Shown: positions 49,950 to 61,342 of the stretch, piece by piece
Layout: the number at the start of each line of letters is the position of its first letter
How positions within the stretch are numbered: position 1 is the stretch's first letter
DNA from: Coraliomargarita_B sp036735565
GTDB lineage: Bacteria; Verrucomicrobiota; Verrucomicrobiia; Opitutales; Coraliomargaritaceae
Length of the DNA stretch: 64,000 nt
Direction: 5' to 3'
Assembly: GCA_036735565.1 (NCBI GenBank)
Contig: DAINOC010000001.1
Coordinates: forward strand, 1-64,000
The notes under the pieces: generated by a model
The model's input: only the letters and a program-made list of their open reading frames with translations
What the model was told of the DNA's origin: nothing
Databases searched by the model: none
Program-made: the position numbers and the translations under genes

Positions 49950-51098
49950 TCATTGCAGGACGCAGCCGACTTCGCGGCGAAGGCCCAGGCCGATGGGCAC
50001 GAAGCTGGCGGTCGCGGTGATGACAATCAGCGGGAGCCAGTCCTGCAAGCTGGGGGCAATGGATTGAATCGTGAGCGGTGTGAGCTCAACTCCAAAAGTT
50101 TGGGGAAGGTAGTGATGCACGGCGAAGGTGACTGCAAGAAAAGCACTGAGAAAGGCCCCGGTGAGCAGGATCAGGTTCTCGAAGAGGTAGCGCATGGAGA
50201 GCAGGCCGCGTCCGACGCCCATGCTCTGGAGAAGTGCCGAGAGGTAGGCGCTTTGGCGGTATTCGAGGAAGCCGGTCGAGGCAAAGACGATAACGATGAG
50301 GAGTCCGGCAAACAATTCGGCGAGCAGTGACCACCGGGCATGCTGGTTACGAAGGGTCTCCAGTCGTTCGAGCAAGGCAAATCCGCTTTGCACATTGACC
50401 TCATCGAGTCCCTCAAGCCGGAGCAGGGAGCTAAGCGCCGCGAGTTCGCTCTCGAGGGATTCCGGAGAGCTGTGGGGGCTTTGGTAAACCACGACTTCGG
50501 TAAAGCCCGATTCCTCCAGCCAGCCGATCCACTCGCTGGGAATCAGGATGAACCGGTCGATGCCCAGAGCAGAGAATCCGAAGTGACTCTTACCGATCAC
50601 CTGCAGGTCAATTTGGAGATCGGCGATCAGGGCACTCAAGCGGGTGCCGGTGGGGAGCTCTGGAGCGAAGAGATAGGCTCCTGGTTGCGTCATCTCCGGA
50701 AAAACCTTCTGCAGAGCTGTCAGCTGGGTATCGCGGTAGCCATAGATGGGGCGTCGGCCGGCGAGTTCCACATCGGCGACCTGGGGGACTCTTCTGAGGT
50801 AGATGTATTGATCCGCTTCGGCAGCGGCGGTTTCCATGACTCCGTCGAGGCTGCCGCGCAGAACGCCGATTTGCTCGCCATAGAGATTTTGGCTCAGGAC
50901 GATCCGGTTGAGCCCCATTTCCTGCAGCTCCACCTCAATGGCACGCTCGACGCTGTTGAAATAGCGCTCCAGTCCGAGGGCCAGCGCGAAGAGAAAGACG
51001 GCCACGGCGATGCGTGCGCCGAAGGACAGCGGGTTAGTCAGCCACTGTCTCCAGATGTCTTTCCACAGGTAGAAAACGGTTAAAATCAATCCTCTCAT
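49950..51098 (-). CDS. FtsX/MacB-type ABC permease
   Basis: 382 residues: transmembrane helix near 28-45, a large periplasmic domain (about 50-250), then three C-terminal helices. This is the MacB/FtsX permease layout. Its start overlaps the ATPase gene by 65 bp, so translation is likely coupled; a later start would remove the first membrane helix. Confidence 0.8.
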   Translation of the reverse strand: MRGLILTVFYLWKDIWRQWLTNPLSFGARIAVAVFLFALALGLERYFNSVERAIEVELQEMGLNRIVLSQNLYGEQIGVLRGSLDGVMETAAAEADQYIYLRRVPQVADVELAGRRPIYGYRDTQLTALQKVFPEMTQPGAYLFAPELPTGTRLSALIADLQIDLQVIGKSHFGFSALGIDRFILIPSEWIGWLEESGFTEVVVYQSPHSSPESLESELAALSSLLRLEGLDEVNVQSGFALLERLETLRNQHARWSLLAELFAGLLIVIVFASTGFLEYRQSAYLSALLQSMGVGRGLLSMRYLFENLILLTGAFLSAFLAVTFAVHHYLPQTFGVELTPLTIQSIAPSLQDWLPLIVITATASFVPIGLGLRREVGCVLQ

Positions 51099-51690
51099 GT
51101 TTCAGTCGGTCAAGTCGATGGTCGTGGGTAGCGATGATACAGGTGCCGCCATCGGCGATATAGCGCTCAAGTTGGCGGATGATGATGTGGGTATTCAGAT
51201 CATCGAGGCCGGAGGTAGGCTCGTCGAGAAGGAGCACTGACGGGCGCTTGACGAGGGCCCGTGCGATGGCGGCCCGTTGCTGTTGGCCGCCGGAGAGTTC
51301 GATCGGGCGGCGTGTTGCCAGTGGCTCGAGTCCCAGTTCATCGAGGAGCTCGGTGGTGGATTGCTGGAGATCAGCGCGGCTCAGGCTGGAGAGCGAAGCC
51401 GCCATGAGCAAATTTTGGCGAATCGACAGGAGCGGCAGCAGATTGAGTTGTTGAAAGACGAAACCGATCTGATCGCGCCGCAGGTGGCTGTTTCGGGGAT
51501 CGCGGCCATCGATGCGCACCTCACCCGAAGTGGGTTTAAGGAATCCCGCGAGCAGCTTGAGCACGGTGGACTTGCCGCATCCGGAATAGCCCACAAGCAG
51601 GCTGAGGCCGGGAGCGAAGTTGGCCGAGAAATCACTCACCACGGGGTGGCCGCGCCGGTAGGCGTAGCCGAGCTGTTGGCAAACGATCAT
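51034..51690 (-). CDS. ABC transporter ATP-binding protein (LolD/MacB type)
   Basis: 218 residues. Walker A LVGYSGCGKST, Q-loop FVFQQLNLLPLLSI, signature LSGGQQQR, Walker B VLLLDEPTSGLD, switch His in IIATHDHR. It belongs to the LolCDE/MacB-type class and pairs with the following permease. Confidence 0.92.
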   Translation of the reverse strand: MIVCQQLGYAYRRGHPVVSDFSANFAPGLSLLVGYSGCGKSTVLKLLAGFLKPTSGEVRIDGRDPRNSHLRRDQIGFVFQQLNLLPLLSIRQNLLMAASLSSLSRADLQQSTTELLDELGLEPLATRRPIELSGGQQQRAAIARALVKRPSVLLLDEPTSGLDDLNTHIIIRQLERYIADGGTCIIATHDHRLDRLKHERIDFNRFLPVERHLETVAD

Positions 51691-51722
51691 GACAGGTATG
51701 CAAGGGAAGGGGAGCCGCCGGT

Positions 51723-52910
51723 CTAGCGGTCCAAGGTGAGTGCGATCGCATGTTGGCCGATATGGACCGCTTGAATGGCACCGAAGTGTTGGCGGAGACC
51801 GTCTTCCCAGCCGTTGGCAAACGACCTGGGAAAGGCCGCGAGCAGATCGGCTTTGGGAATCACGTAGGCCGGACTATCCCGGAGGTCGAGCAGCAGCTCT
51901 GCGGTGACCATACCGCCACGCAGGCGATCAATGCGCTGGAGGTGGGGCCCTTCAAATTTGAAATAGTAGAAGAGGCTGGGGCGGCGGCCGCTGTCTTCCA
52001 TGACGGAGCGATCAAAACGCCCCGTTTCTTCCAGGCCGAGTGCGCCAGCTCCGGGAAAGTTCAGGAGCAACCGTTCGCGCGGTAGTGAGCGCCAGTGGTT
52101 ACCCTTTATCTCGACGACACCGAACAGCGCGGAGCGATCTTCTGCAAGAAGGATGGGGTCTCCCTGGAGCACGGGGTATTCGCGGCGGTCGGCTTCGGTT
52201 GGCAGGAGCAAGCGGAAGTGACCGTCGAAGGGCATACGCAACTGTGAGTCGCGGAGTCGCTTCTGGTAGTCCAGTTGCCTCTGTTGGAGCTTCATCTCGG
52301 CGAGTTGCTCGGCGAGTTCGGCGTTCTCAGGGGCTTGCAGTGTTTCCGAGAGGCGCTCGGCCAGCGCCTTTTCGTTTTCAAGCTGTTCCGCCGTTTTCAC
52401 CTGCTCCTCGTTGAAGGCTTCGACGCTTTCGGTAAACAAGCTGGCCAGCTCCGGCTTGCGCGCGATCTCGCCGAGGAAATCCAATTGTTGCCCGATCTCG
52501 CTGCTGCGATTTTCGAGCTGCCGCAGTTGCTGCAGAGCGGCGAGCCGTTTCTCCGGGATGTCGCGAACGCGATGATGCGTCGCCTCGAGGCGGAGCACAT
52601 CACCTTCGAGCTCCAGGCGCTCGCGATCCATCCAGGCGAGCAGGGCGCCTTCCTTGGCGAGGCCAGCAGTGGCATCGATCATTAATTCGATCGAACCATT
52701 CATGGGTGCCTTGAACTGAGCTGAACGGCGCGCCTCGATGGTTGTGGGCACGGTTCCGACAAGCAGGAAATTCTGTTGCGGATAGTCGGTCGGTTTCAGC
52801 GAGGCTACCGACTGCTGCGGGCTGAAGAAGGCGACGGCGGCGAGGCTACTGATCGCTGCAAGCTTTCTGCGCGGCCGACTGAAGCAACGGGCTGATTGTA
52901 TGAAGTGCAT
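51723..52910 (-). CDS. Periplasmic adaptor (membrane-fusion) protein, HlyD/MacA-like
   Basis: 395 residues with an N-terminal signal segment, a coiled-coil pair (about 85-235, Leu/Gln/Glu-rich) and C-terminal beta-barrel-like segments. The role as adaptor rests mainly on position between TolC-like and ABC genes. The lipoyl half-motif is weak. Confidence 0.7.
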   Translation of the reverse strand: MHFIQSARCFSRPRRKLAAISSLAAVAFFSPQQSVASLKPTDYPQQNFLLVGTVPTTIEARRSAQFKAPMNGSIELMIDATAGLAKEGALLAWMDRERLELEGDVLRLEATHHRVRDIPEKRLAALQQLRQLENRSSEIGQQLDFLGEIARKPELASLFTESVEAFNEEQVKTAEQLENEKALAERLSETLQAPENAELAEQLAEMKLQQRQLDYQKRLRDSQLRMPFDGHFRLLLPTEADRREYPVLQGDPILLAEDRSALFGVVEIKGNHWRSLPRERLLLNFPGAGALGLEETGRFDRSVMEDSGRRPSLFYYFKFEGPHLQRIDRLRGGMVTAELLLDLRDSPAYVIPKADLLAAFPRSFANGWEDGLRQHFGAIQAVHIGQHAIALTLDR

Positions 52911-52933
52911 AAGCGGAGGATGGGTTGGGGAGG

Positions 52934-54292
52934 TCAGCGGAGCGAGACCAGTTCGGCGCGTGTGCGGGCTTCGGTCAGGAGTTGATCAAAGGTCTTACGG
53001 GTCCATCTGGATTCATCGAGGCGCCAGAACAGGGACTCCAGTTCGGCCTGTTCAGTGCGAATCCGCATTAACTGCTCTTCGATGCGGAGGAGGGATTCGA
53101 GGCGATCGTTGGCCGTGTCCAAAGTCCCGGAGGAGAGGCTTTGCAGGAGCAGTCGGTGGCGGGTTTCGGCGAGAAGGAGTTCGTCACGGTTAAATTGCCA
53201 GGCAGCAAGACCCTCTTCCAGGCGGCGGATCAGCTCGGCGGTATCTTGCTCCATACGGTCGAGCATGAGTGCGTTGCCGCGACGGATTTGGCGCAGGCGA
53301 AAGGCATTGCGCATCTGGGTGTCGAGACTGACCGATGTGTTCAGGCTGAAATTGACGGCATCTTTATCCCAATTGACGGTTTGCCCGCCCTGGCTTTGAA
53401 AGAGCGGCGGGCTGGAGACGGTCATGCGCAATTCCGGCCAGTAGTTGAGCTGAGCGCCCAGCTCAACCATGCGCGCACCTTCGAGCTCGGCGGCCCGCAG
53501 CTGCCGCCAGAGCACGGCGACGCGGTCGAGGTCCTCCAGTTTTGGAAGTGCATCTTCGGCGTAGAGCATCGGCAGGCTCGCGGGCTGGGGAATCCAGATC
53601 GCCGAGTAGTCCCCCAGCAGGCGGGCCAGATCGAGCCCCAGTTGGTCGCGCTCGCGTTGCAGTGCCCAGATCCGGTTGCGCCGCTCCAGCTCGGCCGGAC
53701 GGGGATTTGCCGGATCGATGGTGCGGAGCGGGTTGTTCTTTACACCCAAGCCGGAGAATTCGAGGGTCCGCGACCGCTGCTCCAGGTTGCGCTGGCGGAT
53801 GAAGAGAGCATAGAGCTGGGCGGTGCGCTCCCGCCGCTCGAGTTCGAAGGCCCAGGTGGCGCGTATTTCCTGGAGCAGGGCCGCGTAGTGGTTGACCCTA
53901 AGGCGAACGAAGCCCGGGACGGAGACGGTGGAAAATACGCTGAAGTCGAGATCGTTGCTGCTCAGGTTGCCAAGGTCCGTGAGTTGACGCGAGAGCCGGG
54001 CGCTCAGATTGACCGGGGGCACCAGATCGAGAAAGACGCGCTGGCTCGCCTCGCGTGCTTCCAGTATCCCGTTGTAAGCTCGTTGAATCTCCAGATTCTG
54101 AGCCATCATCCGCTCGACCGCTTGGTCCCAGTTGAGGGGGGTCGGTGCGACCTCCCGGTTCATCTGCACCTCGATGCCTGTGCTCAACTCCTCGTAGCGC
54201 TCCGCCAGCGGCTTTTCGGGGGACCGACAGCCTCCTGGAAGCAGCAGTAACAATGCGCTGGTTATGATAGTGAGCGTGTGGCGCCGAGTCAT
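52934..54292 (-). CDS. TolC-like outer-membrane efflux lipoprotein
   Basis: 452 residues with a lipobox (LLLLPGGCRS), two repeats of long amphipathic helices and the OEP pattern (PLNWDQAVERMMAQNLEIQRAY at the start of the first half). It would form the outer-membrane channel of the exporter. First gene of the operon on this strand, 23 bp before the adaptor. Confidence 0.8.
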   Translation of the reverse strand: MTRRHTLTIITSALLLLLPGGCRSPEKPLAERYEELSTGIEVQMNREVAPTPLNWDQAVERMMAQNLEIQRAYNGILEAREASQRVFLDLVPPVNLSARLSRQLTDLGNLSSNDLDFSVFSTVSVPGFVRLRVNHYAALLQEIRATWAFELERRERTAQLYALFIRQRNLEQRSRTLEFSGLGVKNNPLRTIDPANPRPAELERRNRIWALQRERDQLGLDLARLLGDYSAIWIPQPASLPMLYAEDALPKLEDLDRVAVLWRQLRAAELEGARMVELGAQLNYWPELRMTVSSPPLFQSQGGQTVNWDKDAVNFSLNTSVSLDTQMRNAFRLRQIRRGNALMLDRMEQDTAELIRRLEEGLAAWQFNRDELLLAETRHRLLLQSLSSGTLDTANDRLESLLRIEEQLMRIRTEQAELESLFWRLDESRWTRKTFDQLLTEARTRAELVSLR

Positions 54293-54338
54293 GGATCGAA
54301 TCAGGCGGATTGATAAAATAAGGCCGGAACGTTGGATA

Positions 54339-54371
54339 GAAAAATGCCGACTCAGAATGCTGAGTCGGCAT
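54339..54371 (-). terminator. Intrinsic terminator downstream of the Gly/Thr-rich lipoprotein gene
   Basis: ATGCCGACTCAG-CATT-CTGAGTCGGCAT, a 12-bp perfect stem, followed by TTTTTC on the minus strand. Confidence 0.88.
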
Positions 54372-54417
54372 GAATCAAAAGAGGCTGAATTCGCGCCTCA
54401 GCGGAGTTTCTCAATCG

Positions 54418-55233
54418 TCAGTCCTTGGGCGCAAAAGGGAACTGCCCGAGATATTCGAAATTCTCTTCCTGATAGTCAAAACCGCGGGCGATATTGATTT
54501 CGTTCAGGCCACCGTCGAGTGCTTCCGACGCGGCATAGCCGAATTCGCCATCATACCAGATCGCTTCGAACTCGTTGCCATAGAGGAAGACCGGGCTGCT
54601 GAGGGTGGTGGTGCCATCAATGATCAAATTGCCGCCAGCGGTGATCTCGAAGCTGACCGCTTGCCCATCGGTGAAGGGGTCAGAGGGCAGTGAATCGCGA
54701 CCAAATGCGGGGACGAAGGTCAAATTGTAAGTTCCAACCATACCCGGGGCAATAGTCGCCGGTGTTGCATCCGGGCTGTTGATGCCACCGGTGTTGCCGC
54801 TCGCGGGAGGGCCGGCAGCAATCGTTCCGGAGACGACTTGGCCATCGTCGAAAGTCTGGCCGTCGACGGTCACACGGAAGGTCGCGATATTGCCTCCTGT
54901 CGCGGTGAAGTTGCTGAGCACGATGGTGAGGGTATCGTTGCCAGCGCCGCCGATATCCGTCCCGGTCAGAACGATGGTGCCCTGGGTGTTGCTATCCCGG
55001 GTGTAGGTGTAAGTGCCACTGATGGGCCCCAACGCGAAACCATTAACACCGTCGTCGTTGGTATAGTTGAAATTGGTACCGTCGACGAATTCGATGGTCG
55101 GGTTGAAGCTAATGGAGCCACCGGCAAGTGAGGTCGGAGCAGTTGGACCTGCGGCACCATCGTCGCCACCGCATCCGGTAAGGAACAGGCCGCTCAGGGC
55201 CAGAAGCAGAATTGAGAGGAGGGAGTTTTTCAT
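54418..55233 (-). CDS. Gly/Thr-rich lipoprotein of unknown function
   Basis: 271 residues. A signal with lipobox LFLTGCGGD (Cys at 21) anchors the protein. The body is rich in Gly, Thr, Asn and Asp with repeated beta-strand-like segments, resembling surface beta-sandwich proteins. No enzymatic motif; function unknown. Terminated by a strong hairpin. Confidence 0.75.
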   Translation of the reverse strand: MKNSLLSILLLALSGLFLTGCGGDDGAAGPTAPTSLAGGSISFNPTIEFVDGTNFNYTNDDGVNGFALGPISGTYTYTRDSNTQGTIVLTGTDIGGAGNDTLTIVLSNFTATGGNIATFRVTVDGQTFDDGQVVSGTIAAGPPASGNTGGINSPDATPATIAPGMVGTYNLTFVPAFGRDSLPSDPFTDGQAVSFEITAGGNLIIDGTTTLSSPVFLYGNEFEAIWYDGEFGYAASEALDGGLNEINIARGFDYQEENFEYLGQFPFAPKD

Positions 55234-55509
55234 CGTATTTTGGTATCAGGTTTGAGGGAAATTCGACGCCCACGGACGCCTTTGGTGCAAATACTGATAA
55301 GGCTATCTTATCGAGATCAAAGAAATGCTTTTTCAGGAGGCTATAGGTCAAGTAAAATTTGACGGGTTTTTTACCTGCCCCGCCTCGTTCCATTGGCGGC
55401 CCGCCGATTCTCCTCCGTTAATACCAGCAGGGATTTGGAGGGAAATACCTTCGGCACGATTTCAACCGGTGCACTTGCGCTCATCGAGATTCGTCGGTTG
55501 TCTTCGCCC

Positions 55510-57579
55510 ATGGATTTCAAACTAGCCAGCGACTATGCCCCGGCGGGCGATCAGCCCGAAGCGATCCGGGCGCTGAATGCGTCGCTCCGCGCGGGCAACC
55601 GCTATCAGACGCTGCTTGGGGTGACCGGGTCGGGGAAGACCTTTACTATGGCGAATGTCATTCAGGAATTGCAGCGCCCGGCGCTCATCATTTCGCACAA
55701 CAAGACGCTGGCGGCGCAGCTGTATTCCGAGTTCAAGGCCTTCTTCCCTGAGAATGCGGTGGAGTATTTCGTGAGCTACTACGACTACTACCAGCCGGAG
55801 GCTTATATCCCGCAGACGGATACTTACATCGAGAAGGACTCCTCGATCAATGAGGACATTGAGCGGCTGCGGATCGCGGCATCGTCCTCGCTGCTCAGTC
55901 GGCGCGACGTCATCGTGGTGGCCAGTGTGTCCTGTATCTACGGTCTCGGTTCGCCGGAGGACTTCAAGGCCATGATGATCCCGCTGGCGCCCGGGCTGCC
56001 CGTGGCCCGCGACAGCTTCCTTGAGCAGTTGGTGGGGGCACTCTACAACCGCAACGACATCGACTTTAAGAACGGCAGCTTTCGGGTGCGCGGGGACGTC
56101 GTCGACATCTACCCTGCCTACATGGAGAGCGCGATCCGGGTGGAGTTCTGGGGCGACGAGATCGAGAGTATCCGCGAGCTCGATCCGGTGACCGGTGAGG
56201 CGGGTGCGGCACTTGAAATGTTTCATCTGTATCCGGCAACGCAATACGTCACGCCCAAGGAGAAGATCGAGGCAGCGGTGGGGTCGATCCGAGCTGAACT
56301 GGAGGAGCGGGTGGCCTGGTTTGAGTCGAAGAACAAATTGATCGAGGCCCAGCGCATCCGCATGCGCACGGAGTATGACATCGAGCTGTTGCAGGAGATG
56401 GGCTTCTGCACAGGGATTGAGAACTACTCACGCTATCTCTCGGGGCGAAAGCCCGGGGAGCGGCCCTTTTGCCTGATCGATTTCTTCCCGGAAGACTTCC
56501 TGCTCTTCATCGACGAGAGTCACGTCACCCTGCCGCAGGTCCGTGCCATGTATAACGGCGACCGCGCGCGCAAGGAGCGGCTGGTGGAGTATGGCTTCCG
56601 CCTGCCCTCGGCTCTGGATAACCGGCCGCAGAAGATAGAGGAGTTTGAGGCCATCACGAAGCAGACGGTCTATGTATCGGCCACACCGGCGCAGCATGAG
56701 TATGACGTTTCACAGGCTATCGCTGAGCAGGTGATCCGCCCGACCGGTTTGGTCGACCCGGGCATGGAGATCCGGCCGATCAAGGGTCAGGTGGAGGACT
56801 TCATCGGTGAGGCCCGCAAGGCGGCGGAGGCCGGTGAACGCACGCTGGCGACGACGCTGACCAAGCGGATGTCGGAGGACCTGACGGACTTCCTTCGCGA
56901 GGCGGGCCTCAAGGTAGAGTATCTGCACTCGGACATCGATGCCATCGAGCGGGTGGAGATTTTGCGGCGGCTGCGCTTGGGCGATTTCGATGTGCTCGTC
57001 GGCGTGAACTTGTTGCGTGAGGGTCTCGACCTGCCCGAGGTAGCGCTGGTGGCGATCCTCGATGCCGACAAGGAAGGCTTTTTGCGCAGCGCGACCAGCT
57101 TGATTCAGACGGCCGGGCGTGCGGCCCGGCACGAGAAGGGCCGGGTGTTGCTGTATGCCGATATCATCACCGGCTCCATCGCGAAGACGTTGGAGACGAC
57201 CGATTATCGGCGGTCGAAGCAACTGGCCCACAATGCCGAGCACGGCATCACCCCGAAGAGCGTGCAGCGCGGCATTGACGACAGCCTGCAGGCGCCGGGC
57301 AAGCGCTATGGGGAAGCGGAGGAAGACGCCTCGCTGGTTCTGGCAGAATCGGACGACCGCGACGTGGCAGCGGTGATTGCCGAGATGGAGGAGGAGATGC
57401 TGGAGGCCGCGCGCAAGTTGGAATTTGAAAAGGCGGCCATGATCCGCGACCAGATCGATACGCTGCAGAGCGGTCAACACGGCGGGGGCTCCGGCGGGGG
57501 TGCGCGGACCCGTTCAAAGCCGCGCCGCAAGAGCAAGGGCGTTTATAATGCCAAAGGCCTGCCGAAAAAGAAGCGGTAG
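55510..57579 (+). CDS. uvrB: Excinuclease ABC subunit B
   Basis: 689 residues. Helicase-like motifs: TLLGVTGSGKTFTMANV (Walker A), FVSYYDYYQPEAYIP, the beta-hairpin, LLFIDESHVTLPQ (DEAH-like), LVGVNLLREGLDLPEVALV, IQTAGRAARH; C-terminal UVR domain (LEAARKLEFEKAAMIRDQID). It verifies damage and recruits UvrC. ATG 55510 is used; the longer frame from 55393 is unlikely. Confidence 0.96.
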   Translation: MDFKLASDYAPAGDQPEAIRALNASLRAGNRYQTLLGVTGSGKTFTMANVIQELQRPALIISHNKTLAAQLYSEFKAFFPENAVEYFVSYYDYYQPEAYIPQTDTYIEKDSSINEDIERLRIAASSSLLSRRDVIVVASVSCIYGLGSPEDFKAMMIPLAPGLPVARDSFLEQLVGALYNRNDIDFKNGSFRVRGDVVDIYPAYMESAIRVEFWGDEIESIRELDPVTGEAGAALEMFHLYPATQYVTPKEKIEAAVGSIRAELEERVAWFESKNKLIEAQRIRMRTEYDIELLQEMGFCTGIENYSRYLSGRKPGERPFCLIDFFPEDFLLFIDESHVTLPQVRAMYNGDRARKERLVEYGFRLPSALDNRPQKIEEFEAITKQTVYVSATPAQHEYDVSQAIAEQVIRPTGLVDPGMEIRPIKGQVEDFIGEARKAAEAGERTLATTLTKRMSEDLTDFLREAGLKVEYLHSDIDAIERVEILRRLRLGDFDVLVGVNLLREGLDLPEVALVAILDADKEGFLRSATSLIQTAGRAARHEKGRVLLYADIITGSIAKTLETTDYRRSKQLAHNAEHGITPKSVQRGIDDSLQAPGKRYGEAEEDASLVLAESDDRDVAAVIAEMEEEMLEAARKLEFEKAAMIRDQIDTLQSGQHGGGSGGGARTRSKPRRKSKGVYNAKGLPKKKR

Positions 57580-57596
57580 TTCCAAGGGCTCATAAA

Positions 57597-57624
57597 GAAG
57601 GCCGCTCCTTTTGGAGCGGCCTTC
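57597..57624. terminator. Hairpin between convergent uvrB and tkt genes
   Basis: GAAGGCCGCTCC-TTTT-GGAGCGGCCTTC, a perfect 12-bp stem. On the minus strand it is followed by TTTATG, on the plus strand by GAGAAA, so it best serves tkt but could act on both transcripts. Confidence 0.65.
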
Positions 57625-57644
57625 GAGAAACGATCGAACGTCAA

Positions 57645-59618
<1,974 letters not shown>

Positions 59619-59792
59619 GATTGTATTCGATGGTCGGCGGCCGGATGCCGCGCATGGGATTTTTGTGGAAGTGTGAGAGGATGGCCCGATCCGGCCCGAT
59701 GAAAAGCAAAAATGGGGCGTGCGGTCATGAATTCGGGTCATTCAGGCAATTCGAAACTCGACTGTAACGGAGTGCGTGATTGATTGCCCCGC

Positions 59793-60218
59793 ATGACACA
59801 CGAAGAATTGGAAGAAGGCTCCGTGCTGAATCTGGACTTTACCAAACTGCGGAAGGTGGCGAGCTGTGAGGCCGATGTGCTGCCCGCCATCGCCCAGGAT
59901 GCGCAGACCGGGGAGGTCCTGATCGTCGGCTATGCCAATCAACTGGCGCTGGATACCGCGCGCGAGACCGGCATGGCGACCTTTTGGAGCACCAGCCGCA
60001 ACGAGCTCTGGATTAAGGGCAAGACCAGCGGCGACTATCTGAAGCTGGAGGAGATCCGGGTGAACTGTGAGCAAAACTCCATCCTCTACAAAGTGACGCC
60101 CGCCGGCAAGGGCGCCTGCCACACGAAAAGCAAGGATGGCGTGGCTCGCAGCGGCTGTTACTACCGGCGGCTGAGAGTAGACGGCGCGCTGGAGTTTGTG
60201 GACCCGGTGCAGGAGTAG
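59793..60218 (+). CDS. hisI: Phosphoribosyl-AMP cyclohydrolase
   Basis: 141 residues. The motifs VLIVGYANQLALDTARETG, FWSTSRNELWIKGKTSG and CEQNSILYKV with CHTKSKDG hold the Zn/Mg ligands. Third step of histidine synthesis. It has no fused HisE. The start at 59793 is the first ATG (a TTG at 59784 is possible). Confidence 0.93.
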   Translation: MTHEELEEGSVLNLDFTKLRKVASCEADVLPAIAQDAQTGEVLIVGYANQLALDTARETGMATFWSTSRNELWIKGKTSGDYLKLEEIRVNCEQNSILYKVTPAGKGACHTKSKDGVARSGCYYRRLRVDGALEFVDPVQE

Positions 60219-60286
60219 GAGGCGCTTGCCCGCCTTCCCGATCAAACTGTTGGACAAGGGAGGCGCTGCCGCACTAAGCTCCAGCT

Positions 60287-61342
60287 ATGAAATTTCAGCG
60301 GGCAGTCTATGCCATGATCGCGGTCATTTTGACCTTCTATGTATTGCATGTGGGACAGTCACTTTTGCTCCCTCTGGTGATCGCGGGGGCCATCGCTTAT
60401 GTGATCAGTATTCTGGCCCACGGGATTTGCGCGGTTCGCATACGGGGCATCGGTGTGCCCAAGCCCCTGGCCATGCTGGTGGCGGTGGGGGTCATCCTTG
60501 CGGGCATCGGTTTTGTGATCAACCTGATCACGGTCAATGTGACGGCGGTGACCAATGTGGCGCCTGACTATCAGCGGAACCTAGAGGCGCTCATCGTGAA
60601 GGGCTATCAGGCCGCCGGGATAGAAGAGGTCCCGAACCTGAATGAGATCATAAGGCAAATCGACCTGCGGGCCTATCTGCAGGACTTCGGCCGGACGGTG
60701 CGTTCACTGGTGAGCAGCACCGGCATCATCATCGTCTATCTAATTTTCCTGCTACTGGAGCAGCGAACCTTCGGGGCCAAGATCCGCGCGATCATACAGG
60801 ACCAGAAGAAGCAGAGAGACGCCTTCGTGATGATTGACAAGATGCGTGCGGACATCCGCACCTACGTCGCGATCAAGGTCCTGACCAGTGCGACGACGGG
60901 GGTGCTCAGTTTCATCGTGCTCAATGCTGTGGGCGTGGACTTTGCCAGCTTTTGGGCGGTGCTGATATTTTTGCTCAACTTCATCCCGACCATCGGCTCC
61001 ATCATAGCGACGATCTTTCCCTCGGCGCTCACGCTGGTGCAGTTTGATACCATCGCCCCGTTTATCGTGACCATCTCGATCCTGAGCACGATTCAGTTTG
61101 TGATCGGCAGCCTGATTGAACCGAAGCTGATGGGCAACCGGCTGAATCTGAGCCCGATTGTGATTTTGCTCTCGCTCGGTCTCTGGGGCTCGATCTGGGG
61201 GATCCCCGGGATGTTTCTTTGTGTGCCGATCACGGTGATCATCATGATCGTGTGTTCCTACTTCCCGGCTTCGCGGCCCATCGCGGTGCTGCTGTCAGGG
61301 GATGGGCAGGTGCTGCGGGGTGAGGAGTTAACTGAGACCTGA
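60287..61342 (+). CDS. AI-2E transporter family (PerM-like) membrane protein
   Basis: 351 residues with seven or eight hydrophobic segments, including paired short helices near the N terminus and the ...FLLNFIPTIGSIIATIFPSAL signature of the PerM/AI-2E family. The substrate is unknown; members include Na/H antiporter-like proteins. Confidence 0.82.
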   Translation: MKFQRAVYAMIAVILTFYVLHVGQSLLLPLVIAGAIAYVISILAHGICAVRIRGIGVPKPLAMLVAVGVILAGIGFVINLITVNVTAVTNVAPDYQRNLEALIVKGYQAAGIEEVPNLNEIIRQIDLRAYLQDFGRTVRSLVSSTGIIIVYLIFLLLEQRTFGAKIRAIIQDQKKQRDAFVMIDKMRADIRTYVAIKVLTSATTGVLSFIVLNAVGVDFASFWAVLIFLLNFIPTIGSIIATIFPSALTLVQFDTIAPFIVTISILSTIQFVIGSLIEPKLMGNRLNLSPIVILLSLGLWGSIWGIPGMFLCVPITVIIMIVCSYFPASRPIAVLLSGDGQVLRGEELTET

